This document shows positions 21,529-34,705 of a stretch of 64,000 nt of DNA, in pieces. Position 1 is the first letter of the stretch, and every line of letters starts with the position of its first letter. This DNA comes from Sophora flavescens (taxonomy: Eukaryota > Streptophyta > Magnoliopsida > Fabales > Fabaceae). The stretch lies in assembly GCA_030762895.1 (NCBI GenBank), contig CM061068.1, positions 40,596,783 to 40,660,782 of the forward strand, written 5' to 3'. The notes under the pieces are model-generated. The model saw nothing but the letters and a program-made list of their open reading frames with translations, did not search any database and was not told the DNA's origin. The position numbers and the translations under genes are program-made.

Positions 21529-22453
21529 ATGGCCTCTAATGGTTTTATCAAACAGGGTCATACAATAAGGGTTTTTATGGTGAAGGTTATTCACGAGAAT
21601 CTTTATATGTTCTCACGATCTAGATGTATGGAACACCATAGAAAATGGTCCTTATGTTCCCACACATCTAGTTGATGGAAAGGAAAGAGTAAAGCCCAGA
21701 GATAGTTGGACTGATGATGAGAAAAGGAGAGTACAACTAGATTGGAGAGCTAAAAATATCATATCTACTGCTATAGGACAAGATGAATTCTTTAGAGTGT
21801 GTAATTGTAGATCCGCACAAGAAATGTGGGATAATCTGCAAGTTACCCATGAGGGTACTAGTGAAGTGAAGCGAGCTCGGGTTAACACCTTGACCCATGA
21901 ATATGAGCTTTTTCATATGATTCAAGGAGAATCAATACAAGATATGCAAAAACGCTTCACGCACACAGTTAATCATCTAGCAACATTAGGAAAAACTTTT
22001 CCAAATGAAGACTCAGTTAACAAAGTTTTGAGATGTTTGAGCAGGAATTGGCAACCAAAGGTTACCGTTATTGCAGAATCAAGGAATTTGGCTAAAATGA
22101 CTCTAGCCACCTTATTTGGAAAGCTCCAAGAGCACGAATTGGAACTAAATCATCTCACTGAGCATGAGGAAGTAGACAAAAAGAAGAAGAGCTTAGCCCT
22201 AATCTCCACATCTTCAAAAGCAAGGAAAGAAGAAAGTGATAAAAGTGATGAATCGGAAGACTTGGATTCAAGCGATGATGACCTTAGCCTCTTTGTGAAA
22301 AAGTTTAGTAGATTACCTAAGAAAATAAATGGAGGTAGAAGGCCGTTCAACCGGAATAAGAAGAACTTCAAAAGGGAGAATGACACTTCAACAATAAATT
22401 GCTATGAATGTGGAAAGAAAGGGCATATGAAAATGGAATGTCCTCAATTGTAA
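21529..22453 (+). pseudogene. SIRE-type Copia gag remnant
   Basis: The probable start is ATG at 21529 (MASNG). The first 100 bp is frame-shifted, and a clean frame runs 21797-22453. It shows the Copia gag core (CNCRSAQEMWDNLQVTHEG, then KVLRCLSRNWQPKV) and an intact CCHC zinc knuckle, CYECGKKGHMKMEC, at the end. A TAA at 22451-22453 follows the knuckle. The same frame continues into acidic sequence to a second stop near 22748, as expected for a gag-pol precursor interrupted by mutations. Confidence 0.85.
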
Positions 22454-25400
22454 AAGAAAGAGGACAAATATGAGAAGAGGACTAAAAAGGACAAGAAGGG
22501 CAAAAAGGCATACATAGCTTGGGACGATAATGACCTCAACTCATCCGATAGCTTCAATGATGATGAAGTTGCCAACCTATGTCTAATGGCAAGCCACCAT
22601 GAGGAAGATGAGGTAACTGATGATGAATTTGAACCTTTTTCTTCCGATGATGATTTACAAAATGCCTATGAGGAACTTCATGAGGAATCTACAAGACTCA
22701 TTAAACAAAACTCTTCTTTAAAGAAAATCATTTATGACTTAAAAGAATAACTCTCTTTATGCAAAAAGGATTTTGAAAAAGTCACAAATGAAAATGAGTT
22801 CTTAAAGATTGCTCGTGAGAAATCCTCATTACATGTATGTTACAAAAATAATGCATGTAAACCCTTTAGTTGTGGAGATTGTACTAGATTGAGAAAAGAA
22901 ATTGATGATATGAAAAACATTATAGCCAAATTCACAATGGGTAGAGAAAACTTGAATATGTTGCTTGGAAGTCAAAAGCGTATGCTTAGCAAAGCCGGTT
23001 TGGGGTCTAATCCCTTTGCACAAAGAAAGATTTTAAAATATTGCTTTGCTAATCCAAGCAAGCCAAGTACCCCCTTTACTACATGCTATTATTGTTGCAA
23101 AAAAGGACATACGCAACTACTTGTAACATTAGAAATAATAAGTTTCAAAGTGATAGAAAAATTTGGGTTCCAAAAGGATTGGTGCCCAAAACTAACATTC
23201 AAGGACCCAATCAAATTTGGGTACCTAAATCTTATCCTTGATTGTGTTGTAGGTGTGCTTGAAGCCCACTAGAAAAGATTGGTATCTCGATAGTTGATGC
23301 TCCAAGCATATAACCGGTGACAAGACAAAGTTCACAAGTCTAACCCCTAGAAATGGTCATGTAACCTATGGAGATAACAACAAAGGAAATATTCTCGGAG
23401 TTGGTAATGTTGGTAACTCTTTCTCTATTATCATTGGAAATGTATTGTATGTAGAAGGCTTGAAACATAATTTGCTTAGCATTAGTCAATTATGTGACAA
23501 AGGTTATAGAATTCTTTTCAACTCAAATTGTTGCATAATTGAAAATGAAAGTGATAAGAAAATTAAGTTTATTGGTCATAGAGTAGGTAATATCTATATG
23601 ATTAACCTAGAAAATATACCCTCAAACGATGATTAATGCTTATTGACAAAAGATGAGGATGCATGGTTATGGCATAGGAGAATAGCTCATATACATATGG
23701 AGCACTTAAACAAGCTTATCTCTAAGGACCTAGTAATTGGCCTACCAAAAATAAAATTTCAAAAAGACAAGTTTTGTGATTCTTGTCAAAAGGTAAAACA
23801 AGTCAAGGTCTCTTTTAAAGCAAAAAAATATAGTTTCAACCAATAGGCCTTTGCAACTATTGCACATGGACTTGTTTGGCCCTTTTAGAACTATGAGTCT
23901 TGGTGGCAATTATTATGCCCTAGTAATAGTAGATGACTTCTCTAGATATACATGAACCATGTTCATTCCTCATAAGAACAAAGGCTTTCATGATTTTATC
24001 AAGCTTGCTAAACGTATTCAAAATGAAAAAGACTTAAAAATTGCATCCATTAGAAGTGATCACGGAGGTGAGTTTGAGAACCATCTCTTTGAAAGCTTTT
24101 GTGAATAAAATGGAATTAATCATAATTTTTCCACTCCTAGAACTCCACAACAAAATGGAGTAGTTGAAAGAAAGAATCGATCTCTAGAGGAGTTAGCAAG
24201 AACTATGATTAATGAAACAAACCTACCTAAGTACTTTTGGGCAGATGCGGTTAATACCACTTGTTATGTTTTAAATAGGGTCTTGATAAGACCAATTTTG
24301 AAAAAGACCCCCTATGATTTGTACAAGGGTAGAAAACAAAATATTTCACATCTTATAGTTTTTGGATGTAAATGCTTTATTTTAAATAATGGCAAAGAAA
24401 ATTTAGGCAAGTTTGATGCAAAGGCCGATGAAGGTATATTTGTAGGTTATTCATCTTTTAGTAAAGCTTTTCGTGTTTACAATAAGAGAACTATGACTAT
24501 TGAAGAGTTAATACATATTGCATTTGATGAATCTAACCCCAAATTGGTGGGAACAGATATTTTCTTTGATAATGTTGAAGATATGTCACAAAAGTCCAAT
24601 GAGGAAGTCAACAAAGAAAAGATGAATAAAAGAAATGAAGATGAAACTCCTCCAAAAGAAGAAAAATTTAAGCATGTAGAACTACCCCATAAGTGGAGAA
24701 CATTGAAGGATCATCCTATCGACCAAGTGATAGGAGAAATATCAAAATGGGTAACTACTAGGTCGAATCTTAGAAATATATACAATTATTCAGCATTTGT
24801 CTCTCAAATCGAACCCAAAACCATTAGTGATGCAATTATTGATGAAAATTGGTTAATGGCCATGCATGATGAATTAAACCAATTTGAAAGAAATGATGTT
24901 TTGGAGCTTGTGCCTAGACCAAGAAATCATCAAGTAATTGGCACTAAGTGAGTTTTTAGAAATAAACTTGATGAAACCGGAATTATAACTAGAAATAAAG
25001 CTAGACTTGTAGAAAATGGTTATAATCAAGAAGAATGTATTGATTATGATGAGACATATGCCCCGGTAGCTAGATTAGAAGCTATTAGACTACTTGCATT
25101 TGCATGTATCATGGATTTTAAACTATACCAAATGGATGTGAAAAGCACTTTCTTAAATGGTTTCATACAAGAAGAAGTATATGTAGATCAACCCCCCGAT
25201 TTTGAAAATTTTGAATTTCCCAACAATGTTTTAAAATTGAAAAATGCTCTTTATGGGCTTAAGCAAGCTCCAAGAGCTTGGTATGAAAGGTTGAGTAAAT
25301 TCCTTTTAGACAAAGGTTATAAAAGGGGAATGGTTGATACTACACTTTTCATAAAGAATAAAGGAAAGGATCTATTGCTTGTTCAATTATATGTGGATGA

Positions 25401-26342
25401 TATTATCTTTAGTTCAACTAATGAGTTTATGTGGAGAGAGTTCTCAAAGTTGATGCAGAGTGAATTTGAGATGTCCTTAATGGGAGAGCTAAATTACTTC
25501 CTTGGACTTCAAATAAAGCAAACAAGGAATGGCATCTTCATAAATCAAGCTAAATATTGCAAGGAGCTCATCAAGAAGTTTGGAATGGAGAATGCCAAAG
25601 GAATTAGCACACCAATGGGTACCGGTTGTTATTTGGACAAAGATGAAGGTGGTAAGCCTATTGACCCTTCAAAATATATAGGTATTAGAGGTTCTTTACT
25701 ATACTTGACAGCTAGTAGGCCCGATATAATGTTTAGCGTGTGTATGTATGCTAGATTTCAAAGTAATCCCAAGGAATCAGATTTCATTGCTGTTAAACGC
25801 ATATTGAGGTATCTAATAGGAACACCTAACATAGGACTATGGTATCCTAAGGGTGGAATTTCTGGTTTAGTTGGATACTCAGATTCCGACTTATTGGATG
25901 AAAGTTGGATAGAAAGAGTACTGGCGGTACTTGCCATATCTTTGGGAATTCTTTAATTTCTTGGAATAGTAAAAAACAAGTTAGTGTAGCTTTGTCAACA
26001 ACTGAAGCTGAGTACATAGCTGCAGGTAGTTGTTGTGCACAAATTTTATGGATGAAACAACAACTCCTTGACTATGGCTTAAAACTTAACAAAATTCCTA
26101 TAAGATGTGACAATACTAGTGCCATAAGCTTAACCAAAAATCTCATCCAACATTCAAGAACAAAGCATATAGATATTCGACATCATTTTCTAAGAGACCA
26201 TGTTGAGAAAGGAGACTGTGTTTTTGAGTTTGTTGAAACAACAAATCAATTAGCGGACATTTTTACAAAACCATTGCCTAAAGAAAGCATTTTCCACATA
26301 AGAAGTGAATTAGGCATACTTGATATATCATGTATAGATTGA
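22454..26342 (+). pseudogene. SIRE-type Copia pol remnant (PR, IN, RT, RH)
   Basis: The order is protease, integrase, reverse transcriptase, RNase H. The protease active-site Asp-Ser-Gly is broken by TGA at 23295-23297, in place of the Gly. Integrase: zinc-binding HRRIAHIH and CDSCQ near 23670-23790; catalytic Asp in SDHGGEF near 24057; Glu in GVVERKN near 24165. In-frame stops occur near 23845, 23955 and 24108. Reverse transcriptase: LYVDDIIFSS near 25390, a TGA near 24950 and MDVKSTFLNG at 25132. RNase H (25905-26342, STTEAEYIAA, FTKPLPKE) is in a shifted frame after about 25900. It cannot make a full polyprotein. Confidence 0.88.
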
Positions 26343-26760
26343 ATATGTATGTGATTACTTAAATCTGTATGTACTAACAAAGTTATGCAGATAAAAAGCA
26401 TCACCTATGCAAAAAGTACCAAAATTGCTCAAGGTATGGCCTATATTCTTTCTAAAATTGAACTTGACAACTCAATATGTGATTTTGATGATTTGATTGT
26501 ATTTGATGCTTAACTTGTTGCGAACATGTGTAAAATGTGTATTCAAACTTGTTCCATGCATTAGAATAGGCAATTCAAGCATTAATCAAAAATTCATATG
26601 TGAAAGTGGGCTAATAAGGCATTCTAGACAGCAATATCTGCATTTTTCTGGTTTTCTGCACTTTTTTGTCTCTGTGAATCGATTCACTCCACTTTGTGAA
26701 TAGGTTCGTACATTTTTCAGTCTCTGTGAATCTATTCACTCCACTTTGTGAATCGATACA
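26343..26760 (+). other. Copia 3' untranslated part before the nested LTR
   Basis: This is non-coding sequence after RNase H. It ends with four TGAATMGATTCA-like motifs (26672-26758), copies of the LTR palindrome. ATACA at 26756-26760 is the left target duplication of the next element. It continues at 51911. Confidence 0.7.
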
Positions 26761-28078
26761 TGTAACATCCGCGATTTCATGTGTGGTTTACGTATGAGGT
26801 TTAGGGTTAGGACGTGGAATACATAGTTGAGATGTTGTTTGAGGTTTAGAAACCCTTGCATGTTAAGTATGCGGCTTGTTCGGGTACGTTTGAGGCATAG
26901 AGACCAATTAGGGTTTTCCTGGTGAGCGTCTTTGAGACATATGAGTGTGAAATAAGAATTCTCGACTTAGAGATTATATAAGGCCTTTTTGATGGTTTTA
27001 GGCTGTTTATTAGGTCCTAATGAGCCTATATCTCAAAATTGAGCGCAATCGGACGTCGAACGGACCCTGAACGCAAAGAGTTGACTTTTTATTAGAAGTC
27101 AATGCTCGAGCGTGGGAGTATCCATACTCAAGCGCCTAAGTCAACAGACAATGGCCATGCTTTGACTTGCCACGTGTCAATCAGGGCTTACGTGGCAGCT
27201 CCTGATTGGTTGCATGGCACGGTGGTCCACCAACCCTCCAACGCTCGAGCATGGAAAAGCCAACGCTCAAGTGTTGGAACGCTCGAGTGCTAGCACTAAT
27301 TTCAGGAAAATAAAGTGGCTTAAGTGACACTTAAGCCATAAGAGAAAATGCAGAGAGCAGTGTGCTGAGAAACAGAAATGAGAGGTTTTAGAGAGAGGGA
27401 GAGAGAAATCTTAGAGAGAGAAGAGCTTCTAGTGAGAGTAGTGAGAGTTTCGATCGTCCAATCACGAAACGGAGTACATGGTTGTGATCGTAGCAAGGAT
27501 ATCTATCTTGTTCGCTTATCCTTTTCTTCTAAAAGTGAAGGTAAATCATCCTCTTTTATGTTGAAACTCCATTTGTTATGTTTCTCGTAACATCTTCCAT
27601 TTCGTTTGTCGGAATTCAATTCCGTTTTCGAATATGAACTCCTAGTAACGTGTGCTTCGCAATGTGACGCTTAGGTGAAATTTTGGAAGCTCCGAGGGCC
27701 TAGTATTACGCAGGGAAGAATCGAGGTCAAGGGAGAAACGCGTCGTTCATCTCGTTTGGTTTCGTTTAGCGCACGACTTCCCAGGTGGGGGGAAAGAAAC
27801 TATTTAACGTCGGAAATGGCGCGGTTACATTTAATTGGATAATGACGTAGGGCGACCCAAACCCTACAAGAAAGCGAGTAACGGACAATGTCTATAACAC
27901 ATTGGGGACTACTCAGTGGTACCGATGATGATATAGAAATTGTGCGTTTATCGTTGTTACGCTACATATATATATTATTTTTATTACGTGATGATTGCCT
28001 GTTTGACTGGTTGATTTGAACTTGGTACTGGATGTATGATAGCATGAGTGTTGTAATTATTTTTTAAAGTGTTTATAC

Positions 28079-28128
<50 letters not shown>

Positions 28129-28129
28129 T
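28079..28129. repeat. (TTA)n microsatellite in LTR A
   Basis: An uninterrupted run of TTA units, about 17 copies. Confidence 0.93.
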
Positions 28130-29509
28130 GGTATTTATTATTTGGAAATTATATTATGACATGATGATACATGATGATGATTTTGGATAACATGATGATG
28201 ATTGTGATGATATGATGGGTGTTAAGATTGCGCTTAGAAGTTGAGTAAGTTACAAGTTATGTTGAGACATGAGGATGTATTGGGGATTTCATATGATATG
28301 TGATAGCAGTGCCTAACCAAGATGATTATCGTGACATGGGGATGAGATTGATGAGATAAGATTATTTTGAGGTTATCTATGAGATTATGACCAGTGGTTA
28401 GGGCACTAGGGGGTGACCTGAAACATGGTCTGTGATATGAGGGACCTGAAACATGGTCGAGTGGGGTCTATGCCTCGGAGGGAGAATTCTCGAGGATAGG
28501 CTAACGACGGACTATCCAGAGATGATTTCATTTTACTCACGGCTATAGTTCATGCATTGCTTGAGCATCCTGGATTGTGGTCCAGAGGGTGCATCGGGTT
28601 GTGTAGCTATAGTGCCATTGCTTTGCGTGGGCACCCTCCATTATCAGACGAGTGTGAGACACCCTGCTGTGCCTCTTTGTGTCATTAGATTAATTACCTT
28701 CTTAAATCAATTCTTAACCGCGCGCTTATCATGAAAAGTACGTAAAAATTAAAACTTATTTAATTATCACATAACTTCTGCAAATTTAAAAACACAACAA
28801 CTTTAACATATGTAAATACACACCTAATTGTTCATTACAATACCAAAACACTGTTGAGGGTATCTTCTCAGCAGGATCCCTCACAGGCATAAAATCAATA
28901 ACAGACATACTTAGCGGAAATATAAAAATACTCCTTAGACACACTGGCCATAATGTCTAGACTCTAATCGCCATGGATCACAGCTTGACCCCCAGCGTCT
29001 GGTTCGTAAGAAGTTCTATCCAACTCCTCAGCAATCTCTGTTTCATACAGAGTTCCGTCCAGCTCCTCAGCAACGTAACCCTCCATCGGGTCTTCTAACG
29101 TAAACCAAAGTAACCCACAAAAATACAGAAACATAAGGGATAAGAAACAGTTTTATCATAAAAAAGCGGAAAAGAGTCATAGTAAATTATACAGTAATTC
29201 TCATAGACAATCAACACACATAACTAACGAATCATCCTCAGGTCAATATATATCATCCTCTACCCTTATTCTCAAGCAATCTAACACGTAACCTCTCTAA
29301 TCCTGTCATCATGTCTTTACGTTATCGTGGCCACTACCACTCCTGTCACCATCCCTCATTTTCATCGGGGCACACCCTCATTCCCGTTAGGATGTTCCAC
29401 CTAGTGCACACCTCCATTCACGTTAAGGTGTTCCACCCCCATTCCTGTTAAGGTGTTCCACCCCCATTCCCTAAGGTGGAAGTGGTCTTGCGAGAACTCT
29501 TGATTTTAC

Positions 29510-29708
29510 GTGTATTATATTACCAATACACGGTGTATTATATTACCAATACACAGAAGTGTTTTACATGTATTATATTACCAATACACGATGTATTATA
29601 TTACCAACACACAGATGTCCTTGCATATTATATTACCAATACACTTTTGTATTTGTGTATTATATTACCGATGCACTTTTGTCCTTGTGTATTATATTAC
29701 CAATACAC
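29510..29708 (-). repeat. Array of seven 22-bp palindromic motifs (LTR B)
   Basis: Seven copies of the GTGTATT-N8-AATACAC motif, five near-perfect and two with arm changes. The spacing differs from the eight-copy array at 1739-1960, so copy number has changed between the two LTRs since they separated. Confidence 0.88.
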
Positions 29709-30235
29709 GGTTGCGGACAACAACACCTATACTTGAATCTCACCAACCCGTTTTAACAACATCTTAGTGCCTTAACCTTCCAATAGAACTTGATACATAT
29801 TCTATGCCATAACACCTCTTTAACATTCCTCATCTAAGTTAGGCACTTCTCTAAATCATCATTATCCTCACACCCAAAACAATCATCTCTTATACAACAT
29901 ATATATCTTTGCTTAAAATCCACTAAGCATGATAATAAAAACCAGGCAGATCATGCATAACACAATATCAATCAAAATATTCTCATATTATCAACATAGC
30001 ACAAAATCAATTTAATAAAGGTAATAAAATCAAATCAACCATCAACAATATAAAGATCAACCTAATGTCAATAAACCTACAATCCCCGAATCGTCATTTG
30101 TTTTTTAGAAAAGGTTTCCAATGTGATTTTGGTATTGTCGATTACTCGACTACTAGTAGGGTTTAGGTCACCCTACAAAATTATTATATAATCTACTACT
30201 TATCCATTCCGACGATAGGTTGGTTCTTTCCCCCA

Positions 30236-32987
30236 TGTCGCGACCGTCCCGTCCGGGAGCCGCGAAAAAAAGGAGATATAAAGACAGAGGAGTCGCCACT
30301 AAAATTTTTATTGGGAAAATCTTAGAAAAGCCAATTATTTAAAGGTAAACTGATCTAAAAAAGAGAGAGAGAGATGAGTCCGGGAGTCGGTTACGAGTAG
30401 GGAAGGTATTAGCACCCCACATCGCCCGTTTAAAAAACGGTACCTCAAGTTAATTGTGCAAAAACATTTTAATAACCTTTTAAATATTTATTTTACCCCA
30501 AAATTATTTACAAGAAAGAATTATTTTTAATATTTTAAAATTTTATTAATTTTTATGTTTTTAAATTTATTGCTTATAAAAACTAAATGAGGTTGAACAT
30601 GGCACATGAGTCCACAGGGTAACCTCAAATTTAAGGGACTGGATATGGCACTGTGTCCATAGAGCATCCCTAAAAAGAGAAAATTTTAATTATTTTGATT
30701 AATTATTTTAACATAAAAAGAGACAAAAAAAAGGAAAATTTAGCTTTGGCTTGATAAGATGATTTATCTTGCTCCTACGTATTCCCGAGTGCGATGGGAA
30801 ACTCAAAGCCACGTAGTTCTTTTGAAAATGTTTGATTGGTTGATTGATTTTATTTTGGTAAATGTTTGATCTTGAAAATAATTTTGAGAAAAAGGATTTT
30901 ATCGAAATAACTTCACTCTTGCACAGGGTCTAAGATAGGAATGCTATACGATAAACCCTTACAATTCATACATCACTTGAGGATGAAAATTCATACATCA
31001 ACGTCGTAGATTGTTGCGTGAATTCAAAGAAATTTTATTTTTTATAAAGTTGGATAAAATTTGTTAAAAAGATTAATTTGAAGATATTTTAATTTTTACA
31101 AAAGAAGGAATTCACTCTTGCACAGGGTTAAAGATAGCGAAGCTATACGATAAACCCTTATAATTCATATAACACTTGAGGATGAAAAATCATACATCAA
31201 CATTGTAGATTGTTGCGTAAATTTGAAAAGATTTGTCATTTTTTTGTAAATTCTATTATAGATGCTTAAAAATATTTATTTATTTATTTTTGTAAAAAAA
31301 AAATTGTCGAAATAGAACATAAAAATAATTTTTATTTCTAAAATGAGAGAATTCACTCTTGCACAAGGTTAAAGATAGTGAAACTATACGATAAACCCTT
31401 ACAATTTTTTACAACACTTGAGGACAAAAAATTGTACATCAACGTTGTAAATTGTTGCGTGAACTCGAGATTTTTTCTTTTAAATTTTGTAATAAAAATA
31501 AAATTAAATAAAAGACAAGATGTTTTCTTTTAATTATTATTTTTTTTAACTAAAACATTTTTAGAAAAATGCTGACCTCAAATGGAAGGGCCAGATCAGT
31601 AAAAAAAAAACAATAAATGGGCCAATGCTAGTGTAGTGCCCAAATAGACAAAACAAACAAAAAAAAAATACCAACTTTGGGCCAACATGTTGCCATCACA
31701 AGCCCAACAGAATATCAGAACCCAACATAAACCACGATAAATGAAAAAAAAAAGAATAAAAACAAAAGGAAGCAGAGGACGCTTCTTGTTACCAGACGTA
31801 ACAGAGAGGGACCAAGGAAGTGAGAGCAAGTGCGGCCGAGGAGGTTGATCGATGACTGGATCACGACGGACGGAGGCGAGGGCTCTAGACGGTGCGGCAG
31901 GGGCTGGTGATTCGTGGTGGTAGCACGCTGGGTCAGTGTCCACGAGCAGAGCGGATCTGGGGATGAGGCAGGGGCTTGCGTGGTGGCACGCGGCGGACTA
32001 CGGGCAGCGTTCCGTGCCAGACATGGCTGAGTTCGTGGCTATCATGGGCGAATGGATCTGTGTGTTGTGTCTGGTTCGTGGCTGTTATGACGAGGGGTGA
32101 GCAGAAAACGAGAACTGCGTCTTCTCGCGGCGGCGACGGATTCGCAACAGAGGAGTTTGAAATGAGGATCTGATATGTTTTATTGTATTGGTTCTTTTCT
32201 TTTGTTGTTTGATTTGGGATGATGGTGAAGATGATATTTTGTGAGTTTTTGAGGTTGATGAGAGGTTATGTTACTAGTGTGATGGTTATGGTGTTTTGAG
32301 ATGGAAGATGGTAATGGGTACGGGAAGTGAAAAAGCTTCTGGTTTATTTACTTGAGCTACTTGGTAAAGAGAAAAAATGTGAAAATATAATGATGAGAGA
32401 AGTGGAGAGGGAGAGTTTTTTTCATCACCGTCATGGATCTTTTATGTTTTTTACGCCCCCCCCCCCCCCCTTCTTTCTCTTCTAAGAGGTGCAAGCACAT
32501 GGGAAGATCATGACAAAATTTGTTATTAGTTTCTTGAGGGGAAGGACGAAGATGCAAAGGGCTGGTGAAATGGTGGTGCTCCCACTACTCTGATGGCTGC
32601 AGCAGGTGCAAGGGTTGTTCCTCTTATTTTAGAAAAAAAAAAAGTGGAAGAAAACAAAAGGAGGGAAATAAAATATAAAGCTGATTTTCCTCTAATGGAA
32701 GAGGACAAAGCAAGAATGAAAAAAGGACAAAGAATAAATATTTTTTATTTTTTTCAAAATAAAATAATCTGAAGCCTTTTTGTTTTTTGTTTTTTTTTCT
32801 TTTTGCTTGTTTTTGGATTTGGATAATCTGGATAATGGGCTTGCAACAATAAATAAAATTGGGCTATATCTAATTCTATATTGTATCAAGAACAAAAAAT
32901 ATTTTTAGTTTTTTTAGTTTTTTTTTTCTTTTCATTTTTTATATTTTTGATTAATTAAAAATACCCGGACAAAATTAGGCGTTCACA
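30236..32987 (-). repeat. 3' LTR of the Tat/Ogre element (2752 bp)
   Basis: It matches 46420-48894 with few differences. It is 277 bp longer, because a block at about 32576-32865 (rich in A/T runs) is absent from the 5' LTR. It contains three spaced copies of an approximately 110-bp block beginning CACTCTTGCACAGGGT (30914, 31113, 31354) and ending GTTGCGTGAA. A poly(C) run lies at about 32457-32470. Frames over 31596-32173 have no support as genes. Confidence 0.9.
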
Positions 32988-33000
32988 GCTATCCCTCTTT
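32988..33000 (-). other. Polypurine tract of the Tat/Ogre element
   Basis: The minus strand reads AAAGAGGGATAGC immediately before the 3' LTR start TGTGAACGCC, the expected place and composition for the plus-strand primer. Confidence 0.65.
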
Positions 33001-33119
33001 ACTTGTTTCTTATTAGATAGTAGATGTAACCGTAGTTTACCTATTATCGTTATAAGAAACGAGTAAAGACATGAACTCCGATTTTGGCCGGGATACGTAG
33101 GCAAGCAAAATGACCTGTG

Positions 33120-34705
33120 ACTACAAAGCGATTTCCTATAAAGAACCAGTGGGTTGGATTGCCCATTGTGGTCTACACATGAAAAGCTTGCAGGGTGGAT
33201 TGCCTGCTAAGCTTAAAAACACGATAAAGAGCTTACGCGATGGATTGCCCGTTAGAAGCCCGAACAGAAAGATAAAAATGAGCTCATGGGGTGGATTGCC
33301 TGTCAGAAACTCGAACAAAAAGATAAAATGAGCTCACAGGGTGGATCGCCCATCAGAACTCGAACAGAAAGATAAAAATGAGCTCACGGGGTGGATCGCC
33401 CGTCAGAAGCTCGAACAGAAAGATAAAAGTGAGCTCACGGGGTGGATTGCCCGTCAGAAGCTCTGACAGAAAGATAAAATAGCTTACGGGGTGGATTGCC
33501 CGTCAGAAGCTCGAAAGATAGAACACTTGCGGAGTCGATTATCCGCTGAGGCTTGAAATTAAAAGGTTAAAAGCTCACAGAGTCGGTTATCCACTGAAGC
33601 CTGAAATTAAAAGGTTAAAAGGTTAAAAGCTTGCGGAGTCGGTTATCCACTGAAGCTTGAAAGGAAAGGTAAAAAACTTATGGAGTCGGTTATCCACTGA
33701 AGCCTGAAAAGAAAGGTTAAAAGCTTACGGAGTTGGTTGTCCGCTGAAGCTTGACAAAAGATAGAACACTTGCGGAGTCGATTATCCGCTGAGACTTGAA
33801 ATTAAAAGGTTAAAAACTCACAGAGTCGGTTATTCGCTGAAGCCTGAAATTAAAAGGTTAAAAGCTTGGGAAGTCGGTTATCCACTGAAGCTTGAAAGGA
33901 AAGGTAAAAAGCTTGTGGAGTCGGTTATCCACTGAAGCCTGAAAAGAATGGTTAAAAGCTTACGGAGTCTGTTGTCCGCTGAAGCTTGAAAGCAAAAGGA
34001 TTAAAAGCTTATGGAGTTGGTTATCCGCTGAAACCTGAAAAGAAAGGTTAAAAGCTTATGGAGTCGGTTGTCCGCTGAAGCTTGAAAACAAAAGGATTAA
34101 AAGCTTGCGGAGTCGGTTATCCGCTGAAGGTTGGAAAGGAATGTTAAAAGCTTACAGAGTCGGTTGTCCGCTGAAACTTGAAAACAAAAGGATTAAAGGC
34201 TTGCGGAGTCGATTATCCACTGAAGCTTGAAAGGACAGGTAGAAAGCTTGCAGAATTGGGCATCCGTCGAAGCTTGAAGTCAAAAGATCTTATGGGGTAT
34301 GATACTTTCCAAATATAGAAAGTTTACGGAGTTGATTATCCGCTGAAGCCTGTAAAGAAAGGTTAAAAGCTTACAGAGTCAGTTATCCACTGAAGCTTGA
34401 TAGAGAAGATAGAAACCTTGCGGAGTCGGTTATCCGCTGAAGCTTGAAAAGAAAGGTTAGAAGCTTGCGGAGTCGGTTATCCGCTGAAGCTTGACAGAAA
34501 AGGTAAAAAGCTTGTGGAATCGGTTATCCACTGAAGCTTGAAAGGAAAGGTAAAAAGCTTGAGGAGTAGGGTACCCGCTGAAGCTTGACCGAAAAATAAA
34601 AATAAAAAGCATGCGGAGTCGGATATCCGCCGAAGCCTGAAAGAAAGGATTTAAAGCTTACGGAGTCGGTTATCCGCTGAAGCTTGAAAGAAAAGGTAAA
34701 AAATT
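33120..34705 (-). repeat. Tandem array of hairpin-like units in the Tat/Ogre 3' region
   Basis: Two related unit types are seen. Up to about 33520 the core is CACGGGGTGGATTGCCCGTC, with roughly seven units of about 60 bp. From about 33525 the core is GCGGAGTCGGTTATCCGC, with more than twenty units of about 50-60 bp separated by A/G-rich linkers. In both, the two core ends (GCGGA/TCCGC, or CGGG/CCCG) are complementary, so each unit can fold back. Tandem repeats at this site are known in Ogre elements. Confidence 0.88.

Noticed and set aside
31596..32173. Frames of 60-115 aa in the Tat/Ogre LTRs
   Set aside because: GC-rich LTR sequence repeated in both LTRs, with frames not conserved between the two copies; no recognisable domain.
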